A program made the translations under genes and the position numbers. 64,000 nucleotides of DNA from Oidiodendron maius Zn (taxonomy: Eukaryota > Ascomycota > Leotiomycetes > Myxotrichaceae), in assembly GCA_000827325.1 (NCBI GenBank), contig KN832876.1:558001-622000 (forward strand), read 5' to 3'. A model generated the notes under the pieces. That model did no database searches. It saw nothing but the letters and a program-made list of their open reading frames with translations, and was not told where the DNA came from. The stretch's first letter is position 1; each line of letters begins with the position of its first letter. This document shows positions 11,157 through 22,435 of the stretch, piece after piece.

Positions 11157-12826
11157 CTAAGACGCCGTGTATTCGCTCTCTTTCAAATCCCACTTGCCCT
11201 CGTATAGATTCTTCAGGACCTCCTTTCCTTCGTCCGTCAACTCGGGCCTGCCGAGCGGCGTCACAGCCCCTGTGAAGAAGCGCGGCTGCCACTCCCACCC
11301 TGCCTGCTCCCGCTGCCTCGTCTTCTCCCGCTGCCTCTCCTCGATCTCCTGTTTCAGCGTGGTAGCGCGGGAGAATTGCCGTGCTGTGATGGCCTCCGTC
11401 ACGCCGGCCCAGAAGCGCAGAGATTCGTTCGGCAGTTGCACCTCCACGGGAGGAAGTATCTTTGGAGCTACTGTGAGCGGGACGAGGTCCATTAGAAGGA
11501 TCGGGGTATCCTGGATAGAAAGGTTAGTGAACTCACGAGGGTCGAGGGAGAACCTTACAAATTTTGGTGCCAGGGAGTAGTACTGCTTCTCCCGCCAGCT
11601 GCCAAACGTGCGAGCGAGGATGTCCTTCTCCGGTACGTCTCGTATCCTGGTCTTGTTATCATTTTCCGGGTCATAACGGAAAATAACGCCCTCAATTTTG
11701 TTCTGCGTCTTTCCGAGCCAGCCCTCCTCCACATATTGGAGGATGGTTTTTATCCTCGTCTTGGCGCATGTAATATAACAGTGATCGCCTACGGTCACGC
11801 TGAGGCTTCCACGTAGTAGGCCCCCTAGATGTGCGGCAGGATGTGTGAGCTGGTACTGCTCATTATCGCGGTGTTCGAGGTTGATGAAGATTCCGAGGTT
11901 GTGCTCTCCAGGGGTGACTTTGATACCCGTACCAGTAAACTTGGCCGACAGCTGATCAAACCCGCGTGCAGTAATGCCCTTTTCAGGGCAGTCGACGAAG
12001 AACGCCGAGACAGGGGGATGATGAGACGTCTGCTCTGTGAGATATGAGATGGTGACCGGATTCGAGGGAGAAACCTGCGGCGAAGCAGGCGACCTGATAT
12101 CTGATTTTATGGACGATCTCGAGCTGCTGGGAGCAGTCGATGGGTTAGGTATGGAAATTGTAGGAGCTGCCTGATCCGCTGTCCACTTGCACTGTTCTCT
12201 CATCAGCATTTATTTATTCCCGCAATTGTACCTGGTCCCTTGCCTTACCCTGAAAAATTCCCCAAGAGTGGAGTTATAGGGCTTGCATGGCTTCCCTTTG
12301 ACATACTTCAGGTCCTTAGTGTACCAAAACCGCAGCACCTCTAGCATCCGCCCAAGCTCATCGTCCGAGTCGCCCATGGCAATGAAGGTGTTTGGCTGAT
12401 CGAGGTAATTCCAGTACTCTAGGTTGGGGGTGGGCTCCAGGAGTTGTGCCGGGAGCGAGAAGCGGATGGCCGCAATGTCTGCGACCCCAATGAACCTGTG
12501 CAGATCAACGCATGTTAGCAATTTTCATATTCAACGTAGGTCACATGGCCCAGAAGGAGGCTCTTGCAGTGCTGCAAGTTATTTGAAGAAGCCACGACAG
12601 AAGTCGCCACCACGGATTGCAGGAAAGGAATGTTGCCATTGCAGGTCACCAAGAGCGGAACTTACTTGCGCAAGATGCCTAGGAACATGCGAATCTTGGA
12701 GGTATCGTCGGGGGGTTTCTCTTGGGCGTCCTTCTTGTTGGCGATCGACGACTCGGATGTGGTCGTCGACGGAGCCGTGGAGGCAGCAGAAGAATCCTCC
12801 ATAGAGTCGGACGAGGTAGATGCCAT
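11157..12826 (-). CDS. Oxysterol-binding protein homologue (Osh6/Osh7-like ORP)
   Basis: Three exons on the minus strand, 12826-12666, 12495-12249 and 12191-11157; 480 residues. After an acidic, Ser/Thr-rich head (residues 1-45) come the lid region FLGILRKFIGVADIAAIRFSLPA, then LEPTPNLEYWNYLDQP, PYNSTLGEFFR joined by splicing to CKW, and the family fingerprint as EQTSHHPPVSAFF near residue 188. There is no PH domain, ankyrin repeat or FFAT-like N-terminus, so it is a short lipid-transfer protein. Osh6/7-type proteins exchange phosphatidylserine for PI4P at ER-plasma membrane contacts; Osh4 moves sterol. The LEPTPNLEYW block favours the former. The Ser/Pro-rich stretch before the fingerprint is longer than in yeast. 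Ligand is not settled by sequence alone. Confidence 0.85.
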
Positions 12827-13515
12827 GTTCGGGGGGGGATGAGTAGCCGGATGGCACGAGAGCCGGAGACTGGTTTCGGCGGCGAAAGGGCGAGGTCGAG
12901 ATTGGTTCAGGTGGCTCTCGCAACAAGAATTCTGGAGAAGATTGAAGATGTGAAGTTTGCTTGAATTCGGGGTTTCAAGCGCAGTGAAGCGATAAGGGCC
13001 GTTGATAGCGGGTCCAAGTGTGTTGCCCCACCAAACGGGTACTGGGTAGGGTCTAGCACGGGCTGGAACACGAACACGAAACCCGCCCTGGGGACCGTAG
13101 AGATGGAGATGGAGAAGAATGAGAAGAAGAAGCAGATGGCTAGTGAAGAAGATGAGGGCGATCGTGGGAACGGAGGTGGATCGTGTGATCCCTCACTCAA
13201 GAAGCGTCGTCAGGGCGGGTACGAAAGAGTCGCCGCGCGCTGTGTTTCTCTTTTTCGCAGCGTTTACTCTCCCTCGCCCAGCGGATGGCAGACGCACTGA
13301 GCGTTGGCCAATCGATTCGCCCACGAGATGAACATCCACAGTCGAATGGAACACCGCCGCATCCAGTGACATTGGACCCCACACAAAGCTCCAACACCAT
13401 GGGAATGCTCACGGTTACAGCAAAGGGCTAGAACCAGCCGGTCTGGTGCGTGGGGTCTATGTGCACATTCAAAAGTCACATATATATATGGTAGAGTTAC
13501 CTAGACTATGGAGAA

Positions 13516-13538
13516 CCCCCCCCCCCCCCCCCCCCCCC
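13516..13538. repeat. Homopolymer run of 23 C
   Basis: An uninterrupted C run; the minus strand carries 23 G. Its length may not be exact because homopolymers are error-prone. It can in principle form a G-quadruplex on one strand and an i-motif on the other. Confidence 0.9.
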
Positions 13539-14596
13539 GCCGCATCTGGTTCGGGGGTATATGGCACCCTCCTGGAGCACGGGGCCGCACGCAGCAGAGA
13601 GGAGCGTTTCGTCAGCACCTTATCATCACATGTGGAGAGATCGGCCTAGGTTGGAGAGGAGATCGTGAGGCCGGTCGAACGCAAGGCGCGGGAGAGGCGA
13701 GGCCGGATTGCAAGACACAACAGGAGGAGGGAGAGATGAGGTGACTATGGAGCAAGAGAATAAGTCTCGGAAAGTTGATGGAGAACACAGGTAAGAAGCT
13801 TTATCCTGACAGTATATCTAGGCAGCGCATACAGAGATTAAGTCCAGAGAAGAATATAGATATTGAAAATCAAGAGAGTGTCGTAGATCTTGAATCAGGA
13901 ACTCTGTGGGTTTCGAAGTCATATACCGAGATTGAACCCAACAATGAATGTAGAGATTGAATGTAGAGATCTAACCCGAAGGAGTGGTAGAAAACACTCA
14001 GAGAAATGGGACTAACAAGTGGTACGACGAAGGAAGACAGAAATGAGAGCTCAGAGGAAACTAGAGCACAGGAGACACAGATGCAGATGGAATCCCGTAT
14101 AGAAGAAACCCCAAGACGGAGATCCCCAAGCGGAGAGCCTCTCTCGCCATCCCGAGCCTCGTCTCGCTTGAGACATCGAGGAGCTCGGTGCAGGCAAGCT
14201 GGCATCTCCAGCATGCATCGACCTGCAACCTCAACGTCGCCGGCTGTAACGTCTCCCACACCCGTTGTAATGAGAGAAATCGCCGATTCAGTCATTCCTG
14301 TTCACCAGTCTCCGCCCTCCTCAAATAATGCCATCAATGACTCCACCATCCCCACAACCACCACAGGAGGGGGGGCATCATGGTAGATATCTGACGGAGA
14401 CGGATCTGTATCCTTACAGCCCTCCACACCACCACCGGCACAAATCGGAAGTCCGGAGGTAGAAGAGGAAACCTGCATAACTAAAGCACGTCAGTGCGAA
14501 GTAGGGTGTTCCTGATCGCCCTCGGGCCACATGAACCATATGCACGGCGTTCCAAGGGGCATTCGATGGGCTCATGGTGCCATAGTTTAAACTTTG

Positions 14597-14627
14597 CCCG
14601 TTGGGACCAATCAGGATTCCCAACGGG
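14597..14627. repeat. Perfect 10-bp inverted repeat around CCAAT
   Basis: CCCGTTGGGA at 14597-14606 is mirrored by TCCCAACGGG at 14618-14627. The 11-base spacer starts with CCAAT. It could be a hairpin or a dimeric transcription-factor site with CCG/CGG half-sites. Function is not shown. Confidence 0.6.
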
Positions 14628-15202
14628 TGTTCACAAACGGGAGTGAAACAAGCTTTCACTCCGACGAGATAAGAGCGGCGTCTGTGGCTTGAGTGTGCAG
14701 TGTGGGAGGAGGTGTGGGTGGGGATGGCCTCAATGGGGATAACCCAGTGGGAATTATCCAGGTTCGGAATCCTCTTTGGAGGCAGCTTTCCGGCGCGGAG
14801 TGAAACAGAGTGAGTGATATTCGAGAGCAGAGATGAGAGGTTTCATAAAGTTGGGATGAGCCTAACTTCATCCAACCATGATACAGCCGCATTCAAAGGC
14901 GCTGGAGAGTCGCGCTACCCCAGATCTGCCGCAGAGGTGCGCTGAGTTTGGCAATGATGCGCTCCAGTCGAGACTAGGCTTGAATACGCGCGGAGAGCAG
15001 AGGTCGCGATACTGACGCGGAATAATAAACAAAACAATGACCACTATAGATATATCTCTCCGAGCGCGCGTTCGTGGACAGCAGCGGAGAGGAAATACAA
15101 ATTCCTCGAAACGCTCCATTATCGTGGGCCTGGGCCGAAGCACTGTCTTACTACCATGGGATGATCGAGATGTGAGTGGTGTGAGTGGTGTAGTGGGCCC
15201 GT

Positions 15203-15240
15203 AGAGAGAGAGAAGGAGGGAGAGAGAGAGAGAGAGAGAA
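15203..15240. repeat. GA-rich microsatellite
   Basis: Alternating GA with a short AAGGAGGG interruption. Simple repeat within the gene-poor tract. Confidence 0.85.
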
Positions 15241-16028
15241 CGTAAGAAACAGTATCCCGCGCTCGTGCTTTGGTGTCATACCTCACGTTCGAGGCTCCCA
15301 CTGCTGTTGAATGTGCCGTGGCCATTGCAACCCGAACGGACATCGTGGAAGGATACCTATGACGTTGCGTGTTGATTGGCTGGTCTTGGCTGAAGAGGGT
15401 GCAATGGTCTTTGTTGTCGTACTCCTGGTAATGATGACGAGTAGCCAGAGTAACGATCGATACGAGATGCAGTGACAGTAGTGGCGTCTCCATCCTCGTA
15501 AAGAAAGGAGAAGAAAACTGAAGCTTTATTTTCAGCAGTCTACCTCATCTCGCATATGCCATAGGTATAATGGTCAAGCTATGCCTGCCGCAACCGCCAT
15601 AGCGTTGTGGGGCAGTAAGATTGTCGCTCAGAAGATATTTTTGTCTTCGCCTATGTTAAGCGAGATGGGGCAGCTGCAATGGGATTTGTTAAAAGTCGAC
15701 GGCTGGCGGTGGCAATATGGACACAAAAACGCTCTCGCGCATCAGTTGGGTTGCCGTTAGCATGGGGCGCGGAAAGTTACCGGGGATATACGGAGTCGCA
15801 GTGGGTTTCCCAATACCTCATGGGCCGGCAAGACCTGGAGATGGGGTGGTGCTGCAATGATTGCGGTATGGCTGAATGATCGACGACTCCCTCAGGTGGG
15901 AAGGGATTGTTTCTCGCCAAATGGCCCATCGAGTTGCTGCTTGTGTTGTGGCGGTGCCGATGGCATATCGCCAATCTACTGTCTCCAAGAGGCCGGCCGC
16001 TCACATCTCAGCGTTAATCGGCGGTCAT

Positions 16029-16058
16029 GACAGCGTACAGGACAGCGTACAGGACAGC
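16029..16058. repeat. 12-bp tandem repeat, 2.5 copies
   Basis: Unit GACAGCGTACAG, two exact copies and half of a third. Confidence 0.9.
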
Positions 16059-16096
16059 ACATGTGTGCGGTACAGGGAGTCCGAAGGAAGTCCGAC

Positions 16097-16127
16097 GTAA
16101 TCTGCAGGTAATCTGCAGGTAATCTGC
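16097..16127. repeat. 11-bp tandem repeat, 2.8 copies
   Basis: Unit GTAATCTGCAG, two exact copies and most of a third, about 40 bases after the 12-bp repeat. Confidence 0.9.
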
Positions 16128-17461
16128 GGTTCAGGTAGCGAGGTTAAGGGGGTTGAGATACGGGGCGGTAGGTATGCTCCTGCTCCTCGTGTGACGGGGC
16201 AGGCCAAGTACATGTGTACCTTCTAGATGGCCTCGAGGATAGTGCTGCGTTACTCTTGTGTCGCCCTGGCCCACAGCCCGGTGCTGTCGGAGTGGGGAGA
16301 GCCCGGTTATAGTGAAGCGGGTGCCTGCCAGGTCGTCTGTTGCCCGTACCTCCGTAGATGGGCCAGTCAAGCTGAATCGTCGGCCTCGGAGATTGTTCTG
16401 ATGGCCCCGCTGCGGCATCTCAATGGGCCTGACGCTGTGGATGTCACTCACCATGTCCGCCTTTGGGTAGGGAGGAGGAGAGGCGCTGAATCGATCCACA
16501 GGTGCCCCAGAGTGGCTTGTTATGGCCATCGAACGCGTGGGCTGGGATCGTCTAGTTTGCCTTCAGCTTCCTGGTGTTATACTCCATGGTGCCTTCGATC
16601 TGTGGCTGTGGCTGTGCCGCCCGGCCCAGATGACGCCGCAATGCAGACCCGAGATTTCGATCCCACGAGGGTTGCTGTAGGTTTAGGGAGGTCGGCGCAA
16701 TGGTCCAATGCCTACTGTCAGAGCCGTTGTGGTCCTGACGTGACCGAATCACATCTCGCGTTTCCTCTGGCCGGGGGAGTCTCCGACCCTCTTGCCACCG
16801 GCCCCGGTGATCGTTGCCGTATGGATGCTGCCGTGGCTGAGAAGAAGAGAGGGACTACCAGCATCGTTGTCGTCACAGTGTCTAGGACTGTCGACGCTGC
16901 TTTTTGCCCTCCTGGTGTGCAGGGGACCAGGATTCTCCAAGCTCCCCCTCGTTTGTGTCTCTTGAAATGTCTCTGTGTGTCTATGTCTCTCTCGGTGTTT
17001 CTCTCTTCCTTCTTTCGTGTCTTTCTGGTGGAATCTCTTCTCTCGCTGCCATCATTGCTCCCCACTCGCTCGTGCCATCTCTCCAACCCTTGGAAATAGT
17101 CCGTAAACAATAGTACCGCAGTAGTGCCCCCCCGGTAGCCTGAGGAGGAGAAAGGAGCTTAACGGCCGCCTCGACGTGGGTCTCGAATTCTACCACACAT
17201 ACCCATTCCGCTGTGCTCCAACGTCCTGGGATTGTCCTTCCTTCCGCATATAACATCCTCCTCTCAGCCTTCTTTCTCCAGCTCTATCCGCGCCCCTCCA
17301 GCCATACTGTACTTCCTCCCCCAGTACAAGTATAAGCCGCGCCAACTTGTCCGGTCTCACCTGCACCCCGCCTTGTGGAAGGAGTAGCAGATAGGACTCA
17401 CATCTAACGTTGGGCGGAACGGATTACGAGAGCTCGCGAAGCTCCTCGTTCATCTCCTGAG

Positions 17462-20084
17462 ATGTTTCGAAATCGGTAAGTTGCCAACGCCGAAAGAGTA
17501 CTGGAGCTCATGGATATGCGCGCGGTGAATTATTATGCACAGCACCGCGCGAGTATTTGAATCCTACTTTGAAAAGCACATATAAGACTGACTCGGTGGT
17601 CTTTAGGACGTCGTCGCAGAAGCCGGGTGATGAATTCATTGCCAACTTCCGTCAGAACTTTCCGGGTGTTGCGCTCCCGACCACCCATGAAAGTTCCAAT
17701 TCGGGCAACAACTCTCTAGAAGCAATTGCGCCTCAGTCGTTACCAGATAGGTGAGTCGGTATTCGCACCCCCACGTCTTGTTCAGCAGAATACGTATTTG
17801 TGGGATAATATACAGAGCTCAACTGACTTGTGCTACTAGACATCACAGCTTGAGCCATGAAGATGCAAAGGATCTGGATCCAACGCCCAGGGCACAACCC
17901 GATCCATGGAGGTTTACCCCCTCTCTTCTCGATCCAAACTCTCTTGCCTTCACTTCGTTCGCAAACCAGCCGCCAAACTATTATACGCCCCCTCATGGAG
18001 GGAACAATGCGCTATTCCACAGCCAAGCCGGCGACCTTCACACCCCAGGCCTAGGAGTAAGTATGGGCATCGATCCGCCTCTGTCTCAGGCCGCGTCGGT
18101 CGATGGCCTTCCTGGCGGTACCATGTTGGACATGTCTGCCTTCAGCCATATGCCACCTCAGTTCCAGAATTACAATCCATTTGGCGACCCAAATCAACAT
18201 CCTCAACATGAGCACCAGCAAACATCATTTGCGCCATCATCGTTTGTTCGCCACGATACAGGATATGAAACAATGGAACAGGACGGCTCACCCCTTGGCG
18301 ATTCAGGCCGGATGGGATCGATGGACACAGGTCTACAACACCAGTCTCCAGTTGTGGCCTTCCAGCCTTCCACGTTTGACATGTCTGCGGCTCCTCACCT
18401 ACCCCCATCAGCAGAGGAGTTTCGGTTCCACGTCACGTTGAATGCGCCGACGGCAATGATTAGACAGGCAGACGAGATTCCAGTCACCTATCTCAACAAG
18501 GGGCAGGCTTATTCAATCTCAATTGTCGATACTTCGCCAACAATGCCATTACCATCTGGAATGCGCTATCGAACGTTTATCCGCATCTCATTTGAGGACG
18601 AAGAACAGCGACAACGGCCAGCAACTTGCTGGCAATTATGGAAAGAAGGGCGAGGAACAAATGAAGCTCATCAACGCGGCGGCAAGCTCCAGGCAGTCGA
18701 GTATGTTGAGGCGAATCAGCCACCGGAAACCGACGATAAGAGGACTCGAGTTGATCTTGACACTGCATCGTTTGACGGCTTTTCAGTCATATGGACTCCT
18801 GGTGCCAATGGCTCTCCCGACTGCAACATTGCAGTCCGATTCAACTTCCTCTCGACGGATTTCAGCCACTCAAAAGGCGTGAAAGGCATTCCGGTACGGC
18901 TCTGTGCCAAGACTGAGACGATCTCATCTGGATCACCACGCTCGAGAACAGACTTCTCAGAGGTGTCATACTGCAAAGTGAAACTTTTTAGAGACCACGG
19001 AGCAGAGCGCAAACTGTCCAATGATGTCGCCCATGTCAAAAAGACGATTGACAAGCTCAAGCAGCAGATTGCCCAAGCCGAAAGTGGAATGAAGGATTTC
19101 GGCAAGAGGAAACGGACCAGCTCTATGTCGACCAAGGTGATGCCTTCTCAGCGACCCGGTAAAGTTCAAAAGCATAAGCGAACATGGTCAACGTCGTCTG
19201 CCTCGTCAGGTGGAGGGCGACAGCCAATTGAAGAGGATCTCCATCTCAAGCTTCAGGCTATGCAAGATATGTTCACGAGCACGAGACCAGTGAGTATACT
19301 GTATCTCCGAGGCACAGAGCAGGATGATCCTGATCTCCACCCTGTCTCCCTCGTTGGAGAACCGTTTGATCTCACGAAAGTCGATTCTCGGGGAGGGGCG
19401 ATATGGCAGCAGCGGAGTAGCGATAACAGTGGAGGTACTTCATCCCTGATATCGCCGTCATCGAGCTCTATGTCACTACGATCTCAAGGACTTGGGAACC
19501 CCCCCGGGCCAAATGGACCCGCCCAGTGGAGTGAATTCCATAACTTTAACCCTACGGAGGTCCACTCTACAACTCCTCATCAATTAGCCAGCCCTCCAGA
19601 TCAAGTTACAAAGCTAGCAAAGATGGATGATACAGGAAACCTGAGTTGCTGGATTGAAGCCTTAGGGGTCGACCCCTCCTATAAACCACCCGTAGTCGAC
19701 TCATCTATCAAACCAGTGGCTTGTTTCTACATTCAGCGACGCGATGTGGCACAGCCCGATAAGCATGAGTACTACCGAGCTATCTATCTCTTGGAGCGTA
19801 CGCTCAAGGCGTTCACAAGCTGCATTGCAGCAAAGTGGAATCTCGATGCGAGCAAGATCTTGCGGATAGTTCATGTCACCGAGAGGGGGTTTGACGTTGA
19901 AATGGACGATGATGTTATTCGGGAGCTCGCAGAAGGCCAGGATCTCACCATGGAGGTTACAACGCTGAAGAACACTCCCATTTCGGAGCTCAAGTCCGAG
20001 TGGGATATGACCATCGACAGCGACAATACCGGCATTACTCCCGACATCCCAAGCGAGGGATACGAGATCCGGTTGACCTATTAA
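17462..20084 (+). CDS. Grainyhead/CP2-family transcription factor
   Basis: Three exons, 17462-17475, 17607-17750 and 17840-20084; 800 residues. The first coding exon has only 14 bases (MFRNR, the last codon split). It joins to TSSQKPGDEFIANFRQNFPG. The CP2 DNA-binding domain lies at about residues 240-440 (EEFRFHVTLNAPTAM; YRTFIRISFEDEEQR; GVKGIPVRLCAKTE; SYCKVKLFRDHGAERK), followed by a basic coiled stretch (VKKTIDKLKQQIAQAESGMK) and a Ser-rich linker. A folded C-terminal region, about 640-790, has FYIQRRD and YYRAIYLLERTLKAF and would be a dimerisation domain. Neurospora's Grainyhead homologue controls cell wall remodelling and conidial separation, so a similar role is likely. An alternative start at 17557 inside intron 1 would lose the MFRNR end. 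Confidence 0.87.
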
Positions 20085-22435
20085 TATCTCTTTCTATTTA
20101 TTTTACATATTTCTTGTCTTGTTATATCTGGCTGGCCTGAGGATGGGAAACTAATTTGTTACGGGCGTCAGATACAGGTCGGGCGGAAGGCGGTGGGACG
20201 GCGTCAATTTTCTATTCTGAGATACCAGCTCCCCGGATTGGGGCACACCCTTCCAACCACACCACAACATTCCTTTGGCTTTGTTTTAAAGGGTTGAACA
20301 ATATGACATATAATATACGCTGCTGTGTCGCGTTTATTTCTTTTCTATGGCTTCCATGTTTCCTCTGCTTCTACCGCACATATTCAGGCGGCTCGAGGCT
20401 GCACTTCATTCCTTTGGGTTTTTGGGATCGGGGATATACATGTTCCGGGAAGGTGCATTGTACACGGCGCTACGAAAGCATACGTGGTCTGGTGTCCTGG
20501 ATGGCATCGGGGGTCTTCCCAAGAATGCTGGTGCAATTGGCGTACCAAGGGAATAAAACACTAGGAGGGGAGGCATCTCTGCCACGGCCCATTAGGTATC
20601 TCATAGTTTTCTTACTAAAGAGAAAGCATAATTTCCTATAACCGATGCTCCTATAACCGGAGCAGCTTCTCCGACCCATGTGATGACAGGCAGACGGGGG
20701 TGGCAACAAGCATTACGTGGTAGACATGGTGTTGCGGGCACGGATCGTGTCTGACCAACTGGAATGGCTGACGGGGCGGCAAACGACGGTGCCTCAACGG
20801 CAGCAACGAGTGTACCTTTCGTAGGCCAACAATCCCCTCTCACCATCCACATGCATCCCTGTCAGCGAAACTTCTCCCCAGCGCCATTGACGTCATTTTC
20901 TTCCCTGCCAAGACCGCCCCGCACCGCCACGTCCGCCACCTGCCCTACGGCTTAACCTCTCCGCCAACCAAAGGGCGTGCCGGACATCATTGCGAATCCC
21001 AGTAGGCGCCACACCGTATCAACCAGCCACGGTCCAGATGCGGCCTAGCCGTGGCCTAGCGGTCAATGTGCTCGGTTAGACCTCGAGCCAGTTGAGGCCC
21101 CGCTGAAATAGCGGCAATCGCGGCTGGCGGTTCGCAATCGGGATGGATCAACTCGCTGCTTTTATTCCGAACCGTTCGTCTCCTCATTTTAGCGCCTGGG
21201 CCGCCTGAGGTATCCACATCAAGAAGTGTCCAAACTGCAGTACCAACACCGATGAACAGCTGAAGAGGGAAGAGGGATGTCGCTGTCACCCGAACTTTTC
21301 TCGCTCTTCAAGCCCATGGCTGACCGAACACACGACCTCGGATTCCTCCCAACTTAGCAGCGCTTCCTCCCTCTCTCCCCTCCCTCGCCAGTCCCGATTT
21401 CCGATCTAGGCCGATGTCTGCCGAGACTGCTGTCTGTCACGGCAGATTGCGAGACCTGCGCCGGCATTGTCTCTATCTTCTCGCGCTGATAGGAGCGCTG
21501 GGGTTCAGCCGCAATGTTACAATGCATCTGCGCTGCCATGAGGGCGTCGGCAGGGAGAGACGTGGGGTAACGTTGCGGCTCGTGTGGTGTGTGGGTTGTG
21601 TGGGCGCTGTGTCTCGCCGATGTGCGGATGCCGTTGCTGCATCCCCTTCCCTTTTGTCGCAGCGAGCGGGAAGCACGGCGCAGGTGCTGATGCAGACGAG
21701 CGTGGGCACGCGGGAGACAGCTGCGGCGGAGATCTAGGGCATGTGAATCGCCAAGAGTTATTGGCGGATGGGAAGGACATCGATAGGATGACTCGCAGAT
21801 GGGTGGATGCACTGATCGACGGCTGGGACCACGAACTAATCTACGGACGGCAAGATGAAGGCACCGCGGGCGATGAGGGCCGCGGCATCGGTCATCGAGG
21901 CATACGGTTGGAGGGGGAGAATAATTCCCTGAGGATCAGGCAGATGTTGGAGCCCGACGATCTGTGATTTGGCGTCGCTGTTGATCGCCCATCCTAAAGT
22001 GGAGCGGGAAAGCTTGATCTGACAACTTTAATCGAAGGATGGCGAGGCATTGGTCAGCTCCAGGAACTCTTACTATAGAGAGATGCTATGTATGGCCAGC
22101 ATCGTAGTGCATCTGCCCTGAGCGGGGAGGCTTCAGCCGCAACCACTTTGGAGATTTGGCAATCGTGGGGCCTCGGTAGCTCTTCAATGGAGCTAGACAC
22201 GAAGTTGGACCTGGCGAGTCCCGATATGGAAGCTACACGAGCATATATCTCACACCATACCTCATACTTGCGTATACGCTTCATCCAATGGCTGTGTTTC
22301 GGATGATAATGGCTTGCTACCACCAACTCCCGGAACTAGGCCCAGAATTTGCTATTATCGGCCCTATATACTCGTGCACACACACAGAACTCCCGCAATG
22401 CAGCTCTACAATGCAACCCCGCAGGACGCCTGAGT
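20085..22435. other. Long convergent intergenic region
   Basis: 2.35 kb between the convergent Grainyhead and kinesin genes. It is GC-rich in its middle (20700-21750) and AT-richer at the ends. Open frames on both strands near 21354-21967 are rich in Arg, His and Pro and show no domain. I see no supported gene. Confidence 0.5.

Larger units (their letters stand above)
12827..17461. other. Gene-poor tract upstream of the Grainyhead gene
   Basis: 4.6 kb between the divergently transcribed OSBP and Grainyhead genes. It holds a 23-base C run, a GA microsatellite, a perfect 10-bp inverted repeat around a CCAAT, and two short tandem repeats (listed separately). Open frames here, for example 16227-17099 on plus and 14006-14386 on plus, have no recognisable domain and biased Arg/Ser/Cys content. 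The simplest reading is a large control region plus a long 5' UTR for the transcription factor. A lineage-specific gene or noncoding RNA is possible. Confidence 0.5.

Noticed and set aside
16227-17099. 290-codon plus-strand frame before the Grainyhead gene
   Set aside because: Composition is biased and there is no domain. Overlapping frames on the other strand are equally long, as expected in GC-rich noncoding DNA.
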